Both the position numbers and the translations under genes were made by a program. The notes under the pieces were generated by a model. That model ran no database searches. It was given only the letters and a program-made list of their open reading frames with translations, and had not been told where the DNA came from. A stretch of 64,000 bases of DNA, from positions 124,001 to 188,000 of the forward strand of contig QJNS01000027.1 in assembly GCA_004154925.1 (NCBI GenBank). Reading direction: 5' to 3'. The stretch's first letter is position 1, and the number at the start of each line of letters is the position of its first letter. Positions 12,401-22,900 of the stretch are shown here, piece by piece. The DNA is from Monosporascus cannonballus. Lineage: Eukaryota > Ascomycota > Sordariomycetes > Xylariales.

Positions 12401-13199
12401 TGTATCACATAATTAATATATAATACCAGCTATTAACAAAATATGAAAATGGCATTAAAAATTATATATTTTGAATTTGAAGCTGATATTCAACAAAGCG
12501 TATACAATAAATATTTGAATATTAAAATACTATTTCCATTAAAACAATTTACATAATTATATTACTAAATTATAATAATATTAAACTATACACGTATTTG
12601 GATAAATAACTATTATAATTACAAAAATTAAAAAGATTCAACAAACATTATAGTTTTAAATATATCGATCAATATAAAATTATAAAAAGATTTTAAAAAA
12701 TATTGATCAAATAAAATCATGATCAAAAATTAAATTATATTTATTTTTTATATTTCTATTTTAAAATTAATAACGCATACTATTAAGTTTTATACGGGAC
12801 GAAATTATACGTATGGTAAAGAAATCTTGAATATACGAAAAAAAAGGTTTTATATAGTATTTAATTAAATTAAAAAATTATTCGAATTTCGAACACATTG
12901 AAAAACTCGTAAAAAACCTTATAAATGCTTAACGCTTATTATAGAGTTTTGATTAATAAGAACAGAACTTTAAATTACGTTCTAGTTGACGTTTTATGAA
13001 AATAACGTTTACGAATTAACGGAATTCTAGTTCATACTGTTTATATCTTTAAAAATTTAAAATTTTATTATTTCTTTTTCGTGGTGTTTAAATTGTTTAA
13101 ATTTGTCCGAATATTAGAACATGTAATCAATAAACTTGCTATTTTATATTTAATATTATTATTTCTTAACAACCAATACCAAATAACTACTTAAGAAAA
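9404..13199 (+). pseudogene. Degraded pol of A2
   Basis: Extremely AT-rich sequence continuing the A2 element. Parallels to A1 include an RNase H segment at about 11240-11540, an integrase-like stretch at about 12090-12330 and a chromodomain remnant at about 12820-12960 (an RKK-G-YIVFN segment). Every frame is closed by stops. Assignments come from alignment by eye with A1 and the element order. Confidence 0.6.
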
Positions 13200-13616
13200 T
13201 GCAACGAACCTGTCATACATCTACCTGGAAGTACGAGCAGTATCCGAAACGGGTTTTAAATTGCAGGTAACAATAGGGCGAAAAATCATTCAGTGGTCTA
13301 ATCGTTGAAAACGTTTAAAAATGCTTCTCTTAATTAAAGAATCGTACAATTACCTCTAAGTTAAAAACATAGATTACTAGCTACAAAGCGAAGCTAAATA
13401 ACTGCTATTTATATGAAAGACCGATTATTATATATCCCAATTCTCAAAATAAGTATATCGTAGATCTATATAATGTATATAATCTAATTAATCTACCAAA
13501 TCACTGAAATCACATTGGCTAAACCAAGGACTCCTATCCGGAATTTAATTGTGACAGGCCCACGCTAAGCCTTAAAGGTTGGTTTTCTCGAAATAGAAGT
13601 CTTTGTTTCTGTAATA
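13200..13616 (-). repeat. Solo LTR of family B, TSD GAAAA
   Basis: Reads TGCAACGAACCTG on the left and CTGTAATA on the right, matching the reverse complement of the family B LTR. It is flanked by GAAAA at 13195-13199 and 13617-13621. It is inserted between the A2 chromodomain remnant and the A2 3' LTR. Confidence 0.9.
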
Positions 13617-14044
13617 GAAAATCGGATAAAGCTTTTTTACTAATAAATTTTTTTAAACACCGAATTTCCGGAATATAATAATTAATTATAAAAATGATAA
13701 GGTTTATTTTATTATATGACTGGCTACAACGTATATATTATTAATAACTAAAAATTTCTTTTATTATTTAATAAATAAAGTGTTTTAAAAAAGATTCAAT
13801 ATATATAGCATAATTTCGAAACCTGTTATTTAATTACATGAATTCAAGCATAAAGCTATTTATTTTTTATAAAAAGGATACTTAGAAATATAAGAAAAAT
13901 ATTATTAAAAAAGCGGATTATTTATTAGCAAAAAAAGTTTTAAAGATATGATTTTAAAAAAAGGAAATTGCATTACGTTTTAAGATATTACCGTCTTTAA
14001 AAGCGATTATATTAAACGTAATTAAGAAAATTAAATAAATTAAA

Positions 14045-14328
14045 TTATGTAACAAATTACAAATTTACCGATAATATGCTAATTAACCGGATTATTAATT
14101 TGTTGGTGTTAAATTAATAAATTGAATTATTAACTTTATCACAATAAGCTAGTAAACTAAATTAAGATACATACGTTCGTTATATCTATAATTAAATCGT
14201 AAAAGCTTATAATAAAATTTCGTTACCCAAAATCCCTTTAATATTACGAAACGTAATTAGTTACTGTATTTATTGCTTAAAAGCCTACGATATTCCTGCC
14301 AACATAAACCCGTACGACTTAGGTTTAA
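14045..14328 (+). repeat. Left part of A2 3' LTR
   Basis: Matches the A LTR up to AACATAAACCCGTACGACTT and AGGTTTAA, where the Copia element interrupts it. The remaining 28 bases (TAGTTGG to CCGTCACA) resume at 16262-16289. The left edge is approximate. Confidence 0.75.
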
Positions 14329-14496
14329 TGTCACACTTACTAAGGAGCAGATACACAGCTCTTAAGGGTATATTGACTTGTAGGAAGTTAGGAAGCGGTG
14401 ATCCCACTTGGTGTGGGTGATCCACTGATATAGAACTTCGAAAAGAAACAACAATCACCCGAAGACCCAGCTAGAGGTGCCCTTTTCCATAATACA
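14329..14496 (-). repeat. 3' LTR of Copia element D
   Basis: Starts TGTCACACTTACTAAGGAGC on the + strand and ends at CCATAATACA. It aligns along its length with 16091-16256, including GGGTATATTGA and a CAACAATCACCCGA segment. Confidence 0.88.
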
Positions 14497-14512
14497 CCCT
14501 CTGATCTTTCTG
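14497..14512 (-). other. Polypurine tract of Copia element D
   Basis: On the minus strand, CAGAAAGATCAGAGGG abuts the TG start of the LTR, as expected for the plus-strand primer of an LTR retrotransposon. Confidence 0.65.
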
Positions 14513-15567
14513 TGGTTATAACAAAAGGATCACTCCATAGGCACCCCCTAGATTTAACGTTTTCGTAAAGCTATATATAATAAATAACGTATATGGAGCT
14601 TTGTAATTCGTAGTAATAATAAAAGTTAAAGTTGCAATTATAGGCATAGTTTTCCTAGACGTATCCTTTTTTAATAAACCGGCTTCTAAGAGTGTAAATC
14701 GACTGATCGAAAGTATGATATACGTTCCTTTTTACTGTCGCGTTGGGCGTGTTTACGGACGAATTATTTCGGGTAAATATATATATATATATAAAATAAT
14801 CAATTATTATATATTCGATTTTAGGTCGTAGTTAATTATTAATAAGTTCGTTTTGGCAGTATATTATAAATTTTCTAAACAATTATATCCATATATAACG
14901 CTACGTTTAGAGTTTCTTTTTAGTTATTTTTGTATTAATATTTGTTTTTTGTTAAAATACGTACTTTTATACGTTAAAAAGCATGTTTTCGTAACGTCGA
15001 TATTTAAATTTATTATGGTAATTATTTTCTTAAACCGTATATAACTTTACAGCACTTTTAAAAGGTTAACGATACGTTAATCCGTTGGCGAAATAAAGGT
15101 AATAATATTTGCCGTTTAATTCCGGCGATCTTATTATTTTCGACAAACGTTTTCCTAAGGTTACGTACGTTCCGTACGAAATTTTTCGTTTTACTTGTTT
15201 CCGTTAATATATAATCGTTAAATATTATTTCTTATATTATTAAAACGATATAATAAAGGTTTTAAATATTTCGGCGTATATAAATTTTATTAATTCGTAT
15301 TTAATTTACGTAAAATCTAATTATTTAAATATAACGATTTAGAATTATTATACCATTAAATGTTTTTAAATTTTAAGGATATTATGGACGCGAACGTTAA
15401 CGTACGCGGTATACTACTTAATATATTATTCCGAAAAGGGTAGGTATTTTACGTTAACGATACTTAAGGCGGTAATATAATTAATTCGTACCGTATTTGC
15501 GGTATTTTTGTTTATAAAAGCGATTTTTTCTTTTAACAGCTAAATAATCCGTTAGATCGAAAGGTTA

Positions 15568-15942
15568 TTATTTGGATGGAAAAAATCCAGCTTCCATAAA
15601 TAAAAAAAAGGAATTACGCGTCGACAGTGGCGTTAATCTAATTTCACCACAAGGTATAACGGGAGGATAATACGGCTTTTCTCTTATACCTAGCTTTTTG
15701 CGATTATTTTGTCCGGTAATTACCTTCGAAACTTTTATGGGTATATCTTTTTTAAACCTCTCCACAGAAACCGTTATCGGCAAATATAATATATCTTAGG
15801 TATTAAAATTAACGTATTACCATATACCGCGGAAACGAACGTAATATTAGAATTGCGTAAATTAATCGGGCCAGGTTTTTCGGTTGGAAAACTTTTTTCC
15901 AGTAACGGGAATTACGGCAGTATTGGCTGGATCGATCGACAT
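15568..15942 (-). pseudogene. Degraded Copia gag-like ORF of element D
   Basis: From an ATG at 15942 (minus strand) the reading begins MSIDPANTAVIPVTGKKF and contains a TWPDxFTQF segment followed by a GIWxYV segment. This resembles the L-G-NW--W/F---ARSRGIW-YV pattern at the start of fungal Copia gag. TAA interrupts it at RIP-type positions. The frame is open again from 15783 to 15568 (MPITVSVERFKKDIPIK and on). The assignment rests on this short pattern plus the element's Copia-type primer site. There is no zinc knuckle or pol downstream. Confidence 0.55.
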
Positions 15943-16075
15943 AATTAACCGGATTAGCAAAATGAAAGTAGAAAAAAAAGATTAATGGAAACGGAAAAAC
16001 AAAAAAATCGCAAAAAAAGCAAACGAACTATATATTCCTTAATTAAATAATCTAATTATCTTGGGCAATACCGCT

Positions 16076-16090
16076 ACCCGGGCTCATAAC
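16076..16090 (-). other. Primer-binding site of element D: initiator tRNA-Met half
   Basis: The + strand reads ACCCGGGCTCATAAC directly beside the LTR. GGGCTCATAAC matches the anticodon arm of eukaryotic initiator tRNA-Met, as in Copia elements that prime from a cleaved half-tRNA. The minus strand is therefore complementary to that tRNA. Confidence 0.7.
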
Positions 16091-16256
16091 TGTTACACTT
16101 ATTAAAGAGCAGATATATAGCTTTTGAGGGTATATTGATTTGTAGGAAGCTGGGAAGCAGTACTCCCATTTGGTATAGGTGATCCACTGATATAGGGCTT
16201 CGGAAAGGAACAACAATCACCCGATGACCCAGCTAGGGGTGTCCTTTTCCATGACA
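16091..16256 (-). repeat. 5' LTR of Copia element D
   Basis: Reads TGTTACACTTATTAAAGAGC to CCTTTTCCATGACA on the + strand. It is 166 bp, against 168 bp for its partner. Confidence 0.9.
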
Positions 16257-16294
16257 TTTAATAGTTGGTTAAACCCTAGAGCCGTCACAAATAC

Positions 16295-17140
16295 TTTTAA
16301 AGGACAACGCAAACGCTCAACAAATTCCAGTGTGATAAGTAGAATAGAAGCAGAATCACTCATTGCCTTACTTTCTAGTACAGTCCATCTGCAGGTTACT
16401 TCAGATGACAATTAACCACTAGGTAGTGTGTTTTGTAGATCGTCTGGCTCGGCTCTCAAGTTAATGGCACTACCTAGGTAGTCCTAGACCTAGGCTTCAC
16501 AATGGGTACCCACCCCTCGGGTGGCGTGTGTAATTTTGAGTACCTACTGCGTATCAGGCCGAACAAAAACATCCTGTAAGGTACTCCCTAAGGCCACGCC
16601 AATGTTAATCTCCATACTAATTGGGAGCTTTTGCTCCACGAACTTTACGGATATAGAATGCCGCATCTATTACGCATACACTCCGTAGCGTCGTCACCAT
16701 CAGAATGCGTCCGCCGTTTGACTACTTCCGAATTGAAGCGAATTAAAGCGATGTCAACGTAGCCAGCGTTGCAACGCAGCGGTGTCAGGATGTGATCAAT
16801 GCTGACGGGTGGCATAGGAAGTACCGAAGAACTGGCCGTTGTATTAGCAAAAGTAATGATATCTCCGTAGCTCTATTCAAATGTGTTGTATCTGTATGAG
16901 AAACGCTAGGTCCTGAATAGGTTAGACGAGTGGGGGTTACCTGACTAGGGTGTTTGACTTTACCCATACGACGTAGCACTCCCCCTGCAAGCTCATGTCG
17001 TTTAGCGCAGGTGCCTCCCAAGCCCGTATTTACGGGTAATGCAGTTGTACCCTGGAATACGGTTGTGAGATGACCCCCCCACCAACGGGCCACTGCATCA
17101 AGGGGCCGCCATTTCCCACACAAAGTCAACGAAATTGCCT
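16295..17140. other. Orphan GC-normal stretch, no convincing gene
   Basis: Normal GC content and no RIP signature, ending abruptly near 17140. It holds several palindromes, including CTACCTAGGTAG (about 16471-16482) and CCTAGACCTAGG. The longest frame (minus, 16785-17129, 114 codons) has no recognisable domain, starts inside low-information sequence and lacks the conservation signals seen in the two genes. The AATAC duplication places this stretch originally next to 5591, so it is the displaced downstream flank of gene 1. Confidence 0.6.
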
Positions 17141-17690
17141 ACCTATAATAAAGAAAGGATATATTAAAAACAAGTGACGTGATTATAAAATAAGATCGTA
17201 TATGGAATATAATTCGAAAATATTGATTAATAAATATTTAAGTTCCTATTTAAATAATTAAATAATTAAATATAATTAAAATTTATTAACAACCTTCTCT
17301 AACATCTTACTTATAAGTTTTAGTTATTATTAATATCTGTTATATTACTAATATGTTAAAAAGTAGTGTGATTTCTTTTATAAAAACCTTTTTTAACTTT
17401 TTTATTGTATTATATTATTTTATATAATAGTTAACGACAGCGAACTCGTATAAATAGCATTTATATTTATAAAAGAAGTTATGATATTCTTATTTTATTG
17501 GTCTAAACATATATAAAATATAAGGTAGTAAAATTTACGGCATATAAGAAAATTGAAAAATTACAATTTTTACAATAGAGTTATTACCAATAAGCCTTAA
17601 TGCTAATAATAATCTTAAAACCATTTGGTTTCCCTATTTTTTTTTTTGGAATTCTAAAGAATTGTTAACAATATAGTGTTTTTGACGATT
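17141..17690. other. AT-rich gap between islands
   Basis: AT-rich, stop-dense sequence with no recognised repeat or domain. GC content rises again near 17690. Confidence 0.55.
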
Positions 17691-17959
17691 TGTAGAGAGA
17701 AATGATGGCTCGTTGGAGAAGTGGCCCGTTGATGAGGAGTCGTCTTATAGACTAAACTCATCACGGAGCATAGCGTACAATAATCATAACTCACTCGTCC
17801 TTTCTTGCAGGTCCTATGTTAGAAATGCATGCGTTTCCTCCCTTTACTTCTATATAATTTATTATATTTATTTCACAAGCTGATAGCCAGCTTGCCTTGG
17901 AACACGACGATATTCTGTTTGACATACCCTTGTGTCTCACGCACGCCTACACTACCACC
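17691..17959 (+). promoter_or_regulatory. Upstream region of methyltransferase gene 2
   Basis: GC-normal sequence before the start codon. An in-frame upstream ATG at 17897 would add 21 residues unlike the family. The start at 17960 has the better ACCACCATG context and aligns with gene 1. Pyrimidine-rich TCCTTTCTTGCAG at about 17799-17811 could be a 5' UTR splice acceptor. Confidence 0.4.
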
Positions 17960-19207
17960 ATGTCTCCGATCAAGTTGGAACTTGAGAATCAGCCTCAAAT
18001 TGCCGACATTCGTCAGGGGCAAAGCAACCTTGATCTGATAGGGGAAATCACACGCGGCCTAAGGAGCCAACCGCTTTCAATCCCATCGCTCCTTCTCTGG
18101 GACGACCGAGGGCTAAAGCTGTTCGATCGATACACACAGATACCTTCCTACTACCCGTTTCACAGTGAGATAGAGGTTTTACGACTATATGGGCCTAGTA
18201 TAGGAGCAAGCATGCCGGCAGATGGGGTACTGCTTGAGTTGGGTTGCGGGTAAGTTGTCATTGTACGGTTCCATCTATACCTTTGGAAGTTGTGTATTAA
18301 TGGCACCCAGCGCTATCCACAAGACCAAATTGATCTTGGCGGGTCTCCGCAAACAGAAAAAGCCGGTCCGTTACTTCGCCTTGGATCTATCTCGCGAGAG
18401 TCTGGTTGCCAGTGTGCTTGAGTTGAGAAGCTCGTTTCAGGATTCCCCCTTCATCACAATCACTGGGCTCCTTGGCACGTATGACGATTGCATAGCGTGG
18501 CTGAGCGGGGCCAAGAGTCTACGGGAGTATCAGTCTATGACGATTTTGTGGCTGGGAAATAGCATCACCAACATGGACAGTCCCGGAGAGGCCAGCGTCT
18601 TTCTGGGGCGTTTCGGTGCAGCTTGTGAACGCGCCCAGCTGGCATGCCGCTTCGTCGTGTCGATCGATATTTGCCAGAAGGACGGGAAGGTTAAGGATGC
18701 GTACTCTGGGCCGGAACTCCGAGACTGGCTACTGAACTCGCTAGAGACGGCTAGCTTAGCTTTAGGTTATGATGCTTTCTCAACTGACGATTGGAGGGAC
18801 ACTACCTGGATGGACAACTACAACCGCACCCTGCATGTATGCCTGGCGGCCAGGCGCGACGTGCTAATCCCCCTACCATCACCAGTCAATGGCGGTGAGG
18901 CAGTCATTATCCACAAGGGGCAGCATATTACAATGATAAGAAGTGGAAAATGGAAAGAGGAGAGCGTGGGCGATGTCTGTGAGCAAGCCGGCTTTCAAAT
19001 TCAGCAACGCTGGAAGGATGACGATGGTGACTACTGTAAGTCCTTGTCCAGGCCCCTACCAACATGGAATTCGTTACCCAGCTAACCAAAGCCTGGGTAA
19101 GGTGTATTCTTACTAGGACAAGAGACTTAGCTGTTTTCTTAACATTTTTTTCCTGGTATCGGCAAATCTGTTGCAATTCTTCAGACTGGGGGAACTGGGT
19201 TGCTTGA
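17960..19207 (+). CDS. Stand-alone SAM-dependent methyltransferase, EgtD/EasF superfamily (gene 2)
   Basis: A diverged paralogue of the gene at 4012, predicted to transfer methyl from SAM to an amino-acid-like amine. Exon 1 is 17960-18249, intron 1 18250-18310 (GTAAGT..CAG) and exon 2 18311-19035. Introns fall at the same two positions and phases as in gene 1. Seen: an IADIRQ N-terminus at 14-19, PSLLLWDDRGL at 42-52, YYP at 64-66, ELGCG at 93-97, YFALDLS at 118-124, GTYDDCIAWL at 152-161 and WLGNSITN at 177-184. The Asn of gene 1 (HAN, 243) aligns with Ser 245 here, and the segment after it differs. The last exon is uncertain: a donor at 19036 and an acceptor ending 19184 give a short tail and stop at 19207, about 345 residues. 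Reading through the donor stops at 19085. No premature stop occurs in exons 1-2. Confidence 0.8.
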
Positions 19208-19629
19208 TTCTTCTGTCCTACAACTGGGGTTGGGGGGAGCAGCTACATATAGCCTTCAGCTCCTTTGTCCTTGCAATCCTAGGGCCACATAGCAAAGCCC
19301 TTCCAATCCTCTCAAAGCCCTTTCAGAAAACCACCACAAGTGCGGACACTGATCAAAGAGCGCGGTGGCTTTTAACCCTCTCCTCGCATACAGTCAAAGG
19401 CACTGGGCCCGAATAATACAGTGTACAGCAATAAATATTATACAGTTGGTGTATACAGCGCTAAAATAAAGTTGGGGCGGAAATCGCTCCTCCCCATCGA
19501 ATCGGCCTTCCTCATCACGCTGGTCTGTTGTCCGCATATACTTCTTCTCTGGTTGCCTGTGTCAAAGAGGCGTTGCGAGTTTCCTCATTAAAATCAGGCT
19601 CTATTTTGGAGATTATGGCTGCGCCTGCG
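19208..19629. other. 3' flank of gene 2, GC-normal
   Basis: Non-coding, GC-normal sequence with no domain found. It ends in CTGCG, the target of the A3 insertion. Small frames at 19171-19416 and 19528-19821 are chance frames; the second runs into the LTR. Confidence 0.5.
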
Positions 19630-19985
19630 TGTCGCGTTCTCACAAGCCACGGCCTCCAGAAACAGTCGCAACAGGCACAGCCAAAGAAATCAAGTAAGAT
19701 GGGTCAGGCAACGAATCACGAACTTACTGGTAGTGAAGCAGTAGGCCGGATTATTAACTTATTAATAATAAATAAATACGTTATAATTAAAATATATACG
19801 TTGCTTATTGGCATAAATTAAACAATAAAATTTTATAAGAAATTATCGTTATTTAAAATGTTTTTAATATGAAGAAATATAATTAATTATTATATTAATT
19901 ATTAAAGATTTTACTATATTTTTATTAAAAGATATTTATAAATTTTAAATTTAACATTTAACTAAATTAACCAATTATTATATAT
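19630..19985 (+). repeat. 5' LTR of A3, first 115 bp unmutated
   Basis: Begins TGTCGCGTTCTCACAAGCC and shares ACAAGCCACGGCCTCCAGAA with the A2 5' LTR. Normal GC content holds to about 19745, after which the LTR is AT-shifted. The right edge is approximate. Confidence 0.75.
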
Positions 19986-22900
19986 CATTAAATTTTAAAC
20001 AATATTATTGATAATATATTTATTTAATGCTAAATCATGTACAAAATATTTAACAATATTATAAATTTCCATAAAAATAATACTTTTAGAGTATTATTTT
20101 AAACAGTATATAAAAAGTTCAATAATAAAAGACAAATTTTGGATATTGAAGTTTTCTTGAATTCATGAAGTTATTTAATTAAATCTTATTACAGCATCAA
20201 AAATATTTTTTAAATTGTTGAAATTTAAATTATTCCATAACACTTTTCTAAAATTATAACTATTTGTAATAAAATGTCGAATATAGTGTCTATATTTTCT
20301 TTTATAATTCGTTAATGTTATTTTCTAAACAATATTTATAAACGCTTTATAGAAAATACGATTAACAAATTTAAATTAATAATTAAAAATGTATGGTTTT
20401 ATACATAGAAAGAACACTATAAGTAATAAAAATATGTAACAATTGAGAATAACTCGAATAAACATAAATAAATAATTTTGGAATAGGAAGAGGACTATGA
20501 ATATCAAAATACAAATTTAATAATTACGCCAAAAGTAATTAATACTTAATCTTCATAATGTATTTATTTATTTAATATTAAAAATCTTTTTAATTTATTT
20601 GAACTTTTATTAAATTATATGTTTCTAATAATAAAAACGGATAACAGAAAAAATGTTTCATGTAATGAAAATGTTACGAATAAATATAATAATACACCTC
20701 GAATTAATATAAATATTCTTCCATACAGTAATATTTTATACAATATCGCAATAAGTTTTATAAAATTTAAAATTGAACCAAAAAAGTTAAATTAAATTAA
20801 ATATTATAATTATAGGCGAAACGGATTTCAGGTTTGTATAAATGTGTTATATAAACAACCGCAATAAAATAATTATATGTTAACATCATATAGGCCTAAT
20901 ATAAAAAGAGGGTATTGCGATAAGGGGTTTAACGCGGAATACGAGGGGTTAAGGGATTGATTTAAAAAGTTTTAAAGAATAACATTACGTTTCAAAAAAT
21001 GTTTAAAACATACTGAAAATATAAATATAAAGTTTTCCTGAAATATTTAATAAATCTGGCAAATATATACCATATATTATGGACGACGAAATGACTAAAG
21101 ATATAATAAAACAGTAATGTTTATTTATTAAAGAGATAAATATATATTTAACCAGAAATTCAAATTTTAGCTAACTTGAGAATAATGAAATAAATAAACG
21201 ATAAAATTATTAGTTTCGAAATGTAATTTTATAAAACGATATAAATAAAAGAATAATTATATAAGATTTATGAAAAGATGCTATTTGTGAAAAGCGTTTG
21301 TTGTATTATAATTACTATAATTAGTAAATTATAAGCAAAAAGTTTAAGGGTTTACAAAAGGATATTATTAAAAGATTATTTCAAATTTTGAATTTTACTT
21401 CGTATTTATTATAAACTGCCACAAAATACTTTTTTAAAACGGCTATTTATTAACTTGTAAAATAATTTTGTATAAAACGTTAGCGTAGTAAAATATTTGC
21501 AAGAAAATATTACATATAATACAAAGAAATAATATATATAATAAAACAAATTATTATAAATTAAATAAAAATTGAATACAATATAGAAAATACTTTTGCC
21601 GATAAATATAACAAATTTAGTAACTTAATGCGTTAAATATTAAAATATATGGAGAATTCGATATATAGGAAACGAATTTAAAAAAGGTTAACAAGTAAAA
21701 AGTTGTAAAATAACCCGATTCTAAAAGAATAAAATAAATTTCAAAAGCAAAGGATTTAAACACAAAATTACAATTTATTAATGATATTATTATTTTCAAT
21801 AAAAGAATCAAAATATATAAATTTATCGCAATCGTCAATTAGAAAACTTTAAATAAAACTGTTATTATCCTCAATTTTATTCATAAATTTAAAAAATTGT
21901 ATAATAATATATAAAAGTCTTACATCATTATAAATTTCAAAAAGTAGGATTTCGCTTATAACCATAAAATATTTTACATAGAACGAGCTTTTTTATATTC
22001 TTAAATTAAAATAATTAAAAAATTCATTTTAGTAGTATCTTTTTCAAAATTGTGAATATATTAATATAAATCTCTAAATATAAAAGAGATTTGTTGAATA
22101 ACATGCGATTGGAATATTGCTAATAAGCCAAATTTAAATGATATAAAATGTTGATAGTCGATCGAAAAGATTAATAAATATAAATATAAAAATACGCTAA
22201 CTACTCTATTATTTTAACAAGTTAAAATTTAAAAAAAGTATAAATATTCAACAGAAAGATATGGTATTGATATTCTTGGTAGAGTAAATGTTAAGTAATT
22301 AAATAACGATTTGAAATAAGAGGTTTAAAAATTAAAGGCTTGATTTATTATATGATTATATTATTATAAATATAAAGAATATTAAAATATAAACTTAATA
22401 CGAAATTACCGGAATGTAATAAATAAAATTGTAAAATAATTTTTAATAAAAGGTTTATTTACGAAGTCTTAAGTTATATATAATTGTAATAAAAAGGAAT
22501 AATATATTTGTAAAAAATAAGTAAAAAGTCTACTATAAAAACAAAAAGTTGATATTAAATAATATTTATTAAATGCTACAAAGTTTTCGTATTTTAAAAA
22601 ATTACAACATTATGATTTATTTGTAATAACAGATATTTAAATATTGATGTTTTTCATGATTAAAATTAAATTTTAATTTTATGTTCTGAAATTATATGTC
22701 ATATTTATATTTAACAAGAACAATAATTGTATTGAAATTAAATAATATAAAAACAAAGAACTTTTTAAAATAAAACATGAATTATTTAAAAATTCGATTA
22801 GTTTAATATATTTTACCAAGGTATTATTAAGGTTTCGATAAATAATATATTCAAAAACACGGAAATATATTAATATTTTCATTACAGGTTATTTTAACGA

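Larger units (their letters stand above)
14329..16256 (-). mobile_element. Short Copia-type LTR retrotransposon D, TSD TTTAA
   Basis: Near-identical terminal repeats (14329-14496 and 16091-16256) are flanked by TTTAA at 14324-14328 and 16257-16261, inside the A2 3' LTR. On the minus strand the right LTR is followed by a primer-binding site matching an initiator tRNA-Met anticodon-arm half. The left LTR is preceded by a purine tract. The internal region is only about 1.6 kb with a degraded gag-like frame and no reverse transcriptase seen, so the copy is non-autonomous or internally deleted. Confidence 0.88.
5592..16289 (+). mobile_element. Family A Ty3/gypsy chromovirus copy A2, with nested insertions
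   Basis: A full insertion bounded by the target duplication AATAC (5587-5591 and 16290-16294). The 5' LTR is 5592-5906, degraded gag lies about 6000-7500, degraded pol about 10-12.9 kb, a chromodomain remnant about 12820-12960, and the 3' LTR from about 14045 to 16289 is itself interrupted. Nested inside are a B solo LTR (6265-6697), a DNA transposon (7518-8914), a 190-bp unknown insert (9207-9396), a second B solo LTR (13200-13616) and a Copia element (14329-16256). All reading frames are destroyed by RIP-type stops. Confidence 0.85.

Noticed and set aside
16785..17129. 114-codon minus-strand ORF
   Set aside because: GC-normal sequence gives such frames by chance; no domain, no intron signals and no paralogue.
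4012..19207. Ergot-alkaloid or ergothioneine gene cluster
   Set aside because: Both genes belong to the right superfamily, but no prenyltransferase, oxidase or sulfatase-like domain is present in the window.
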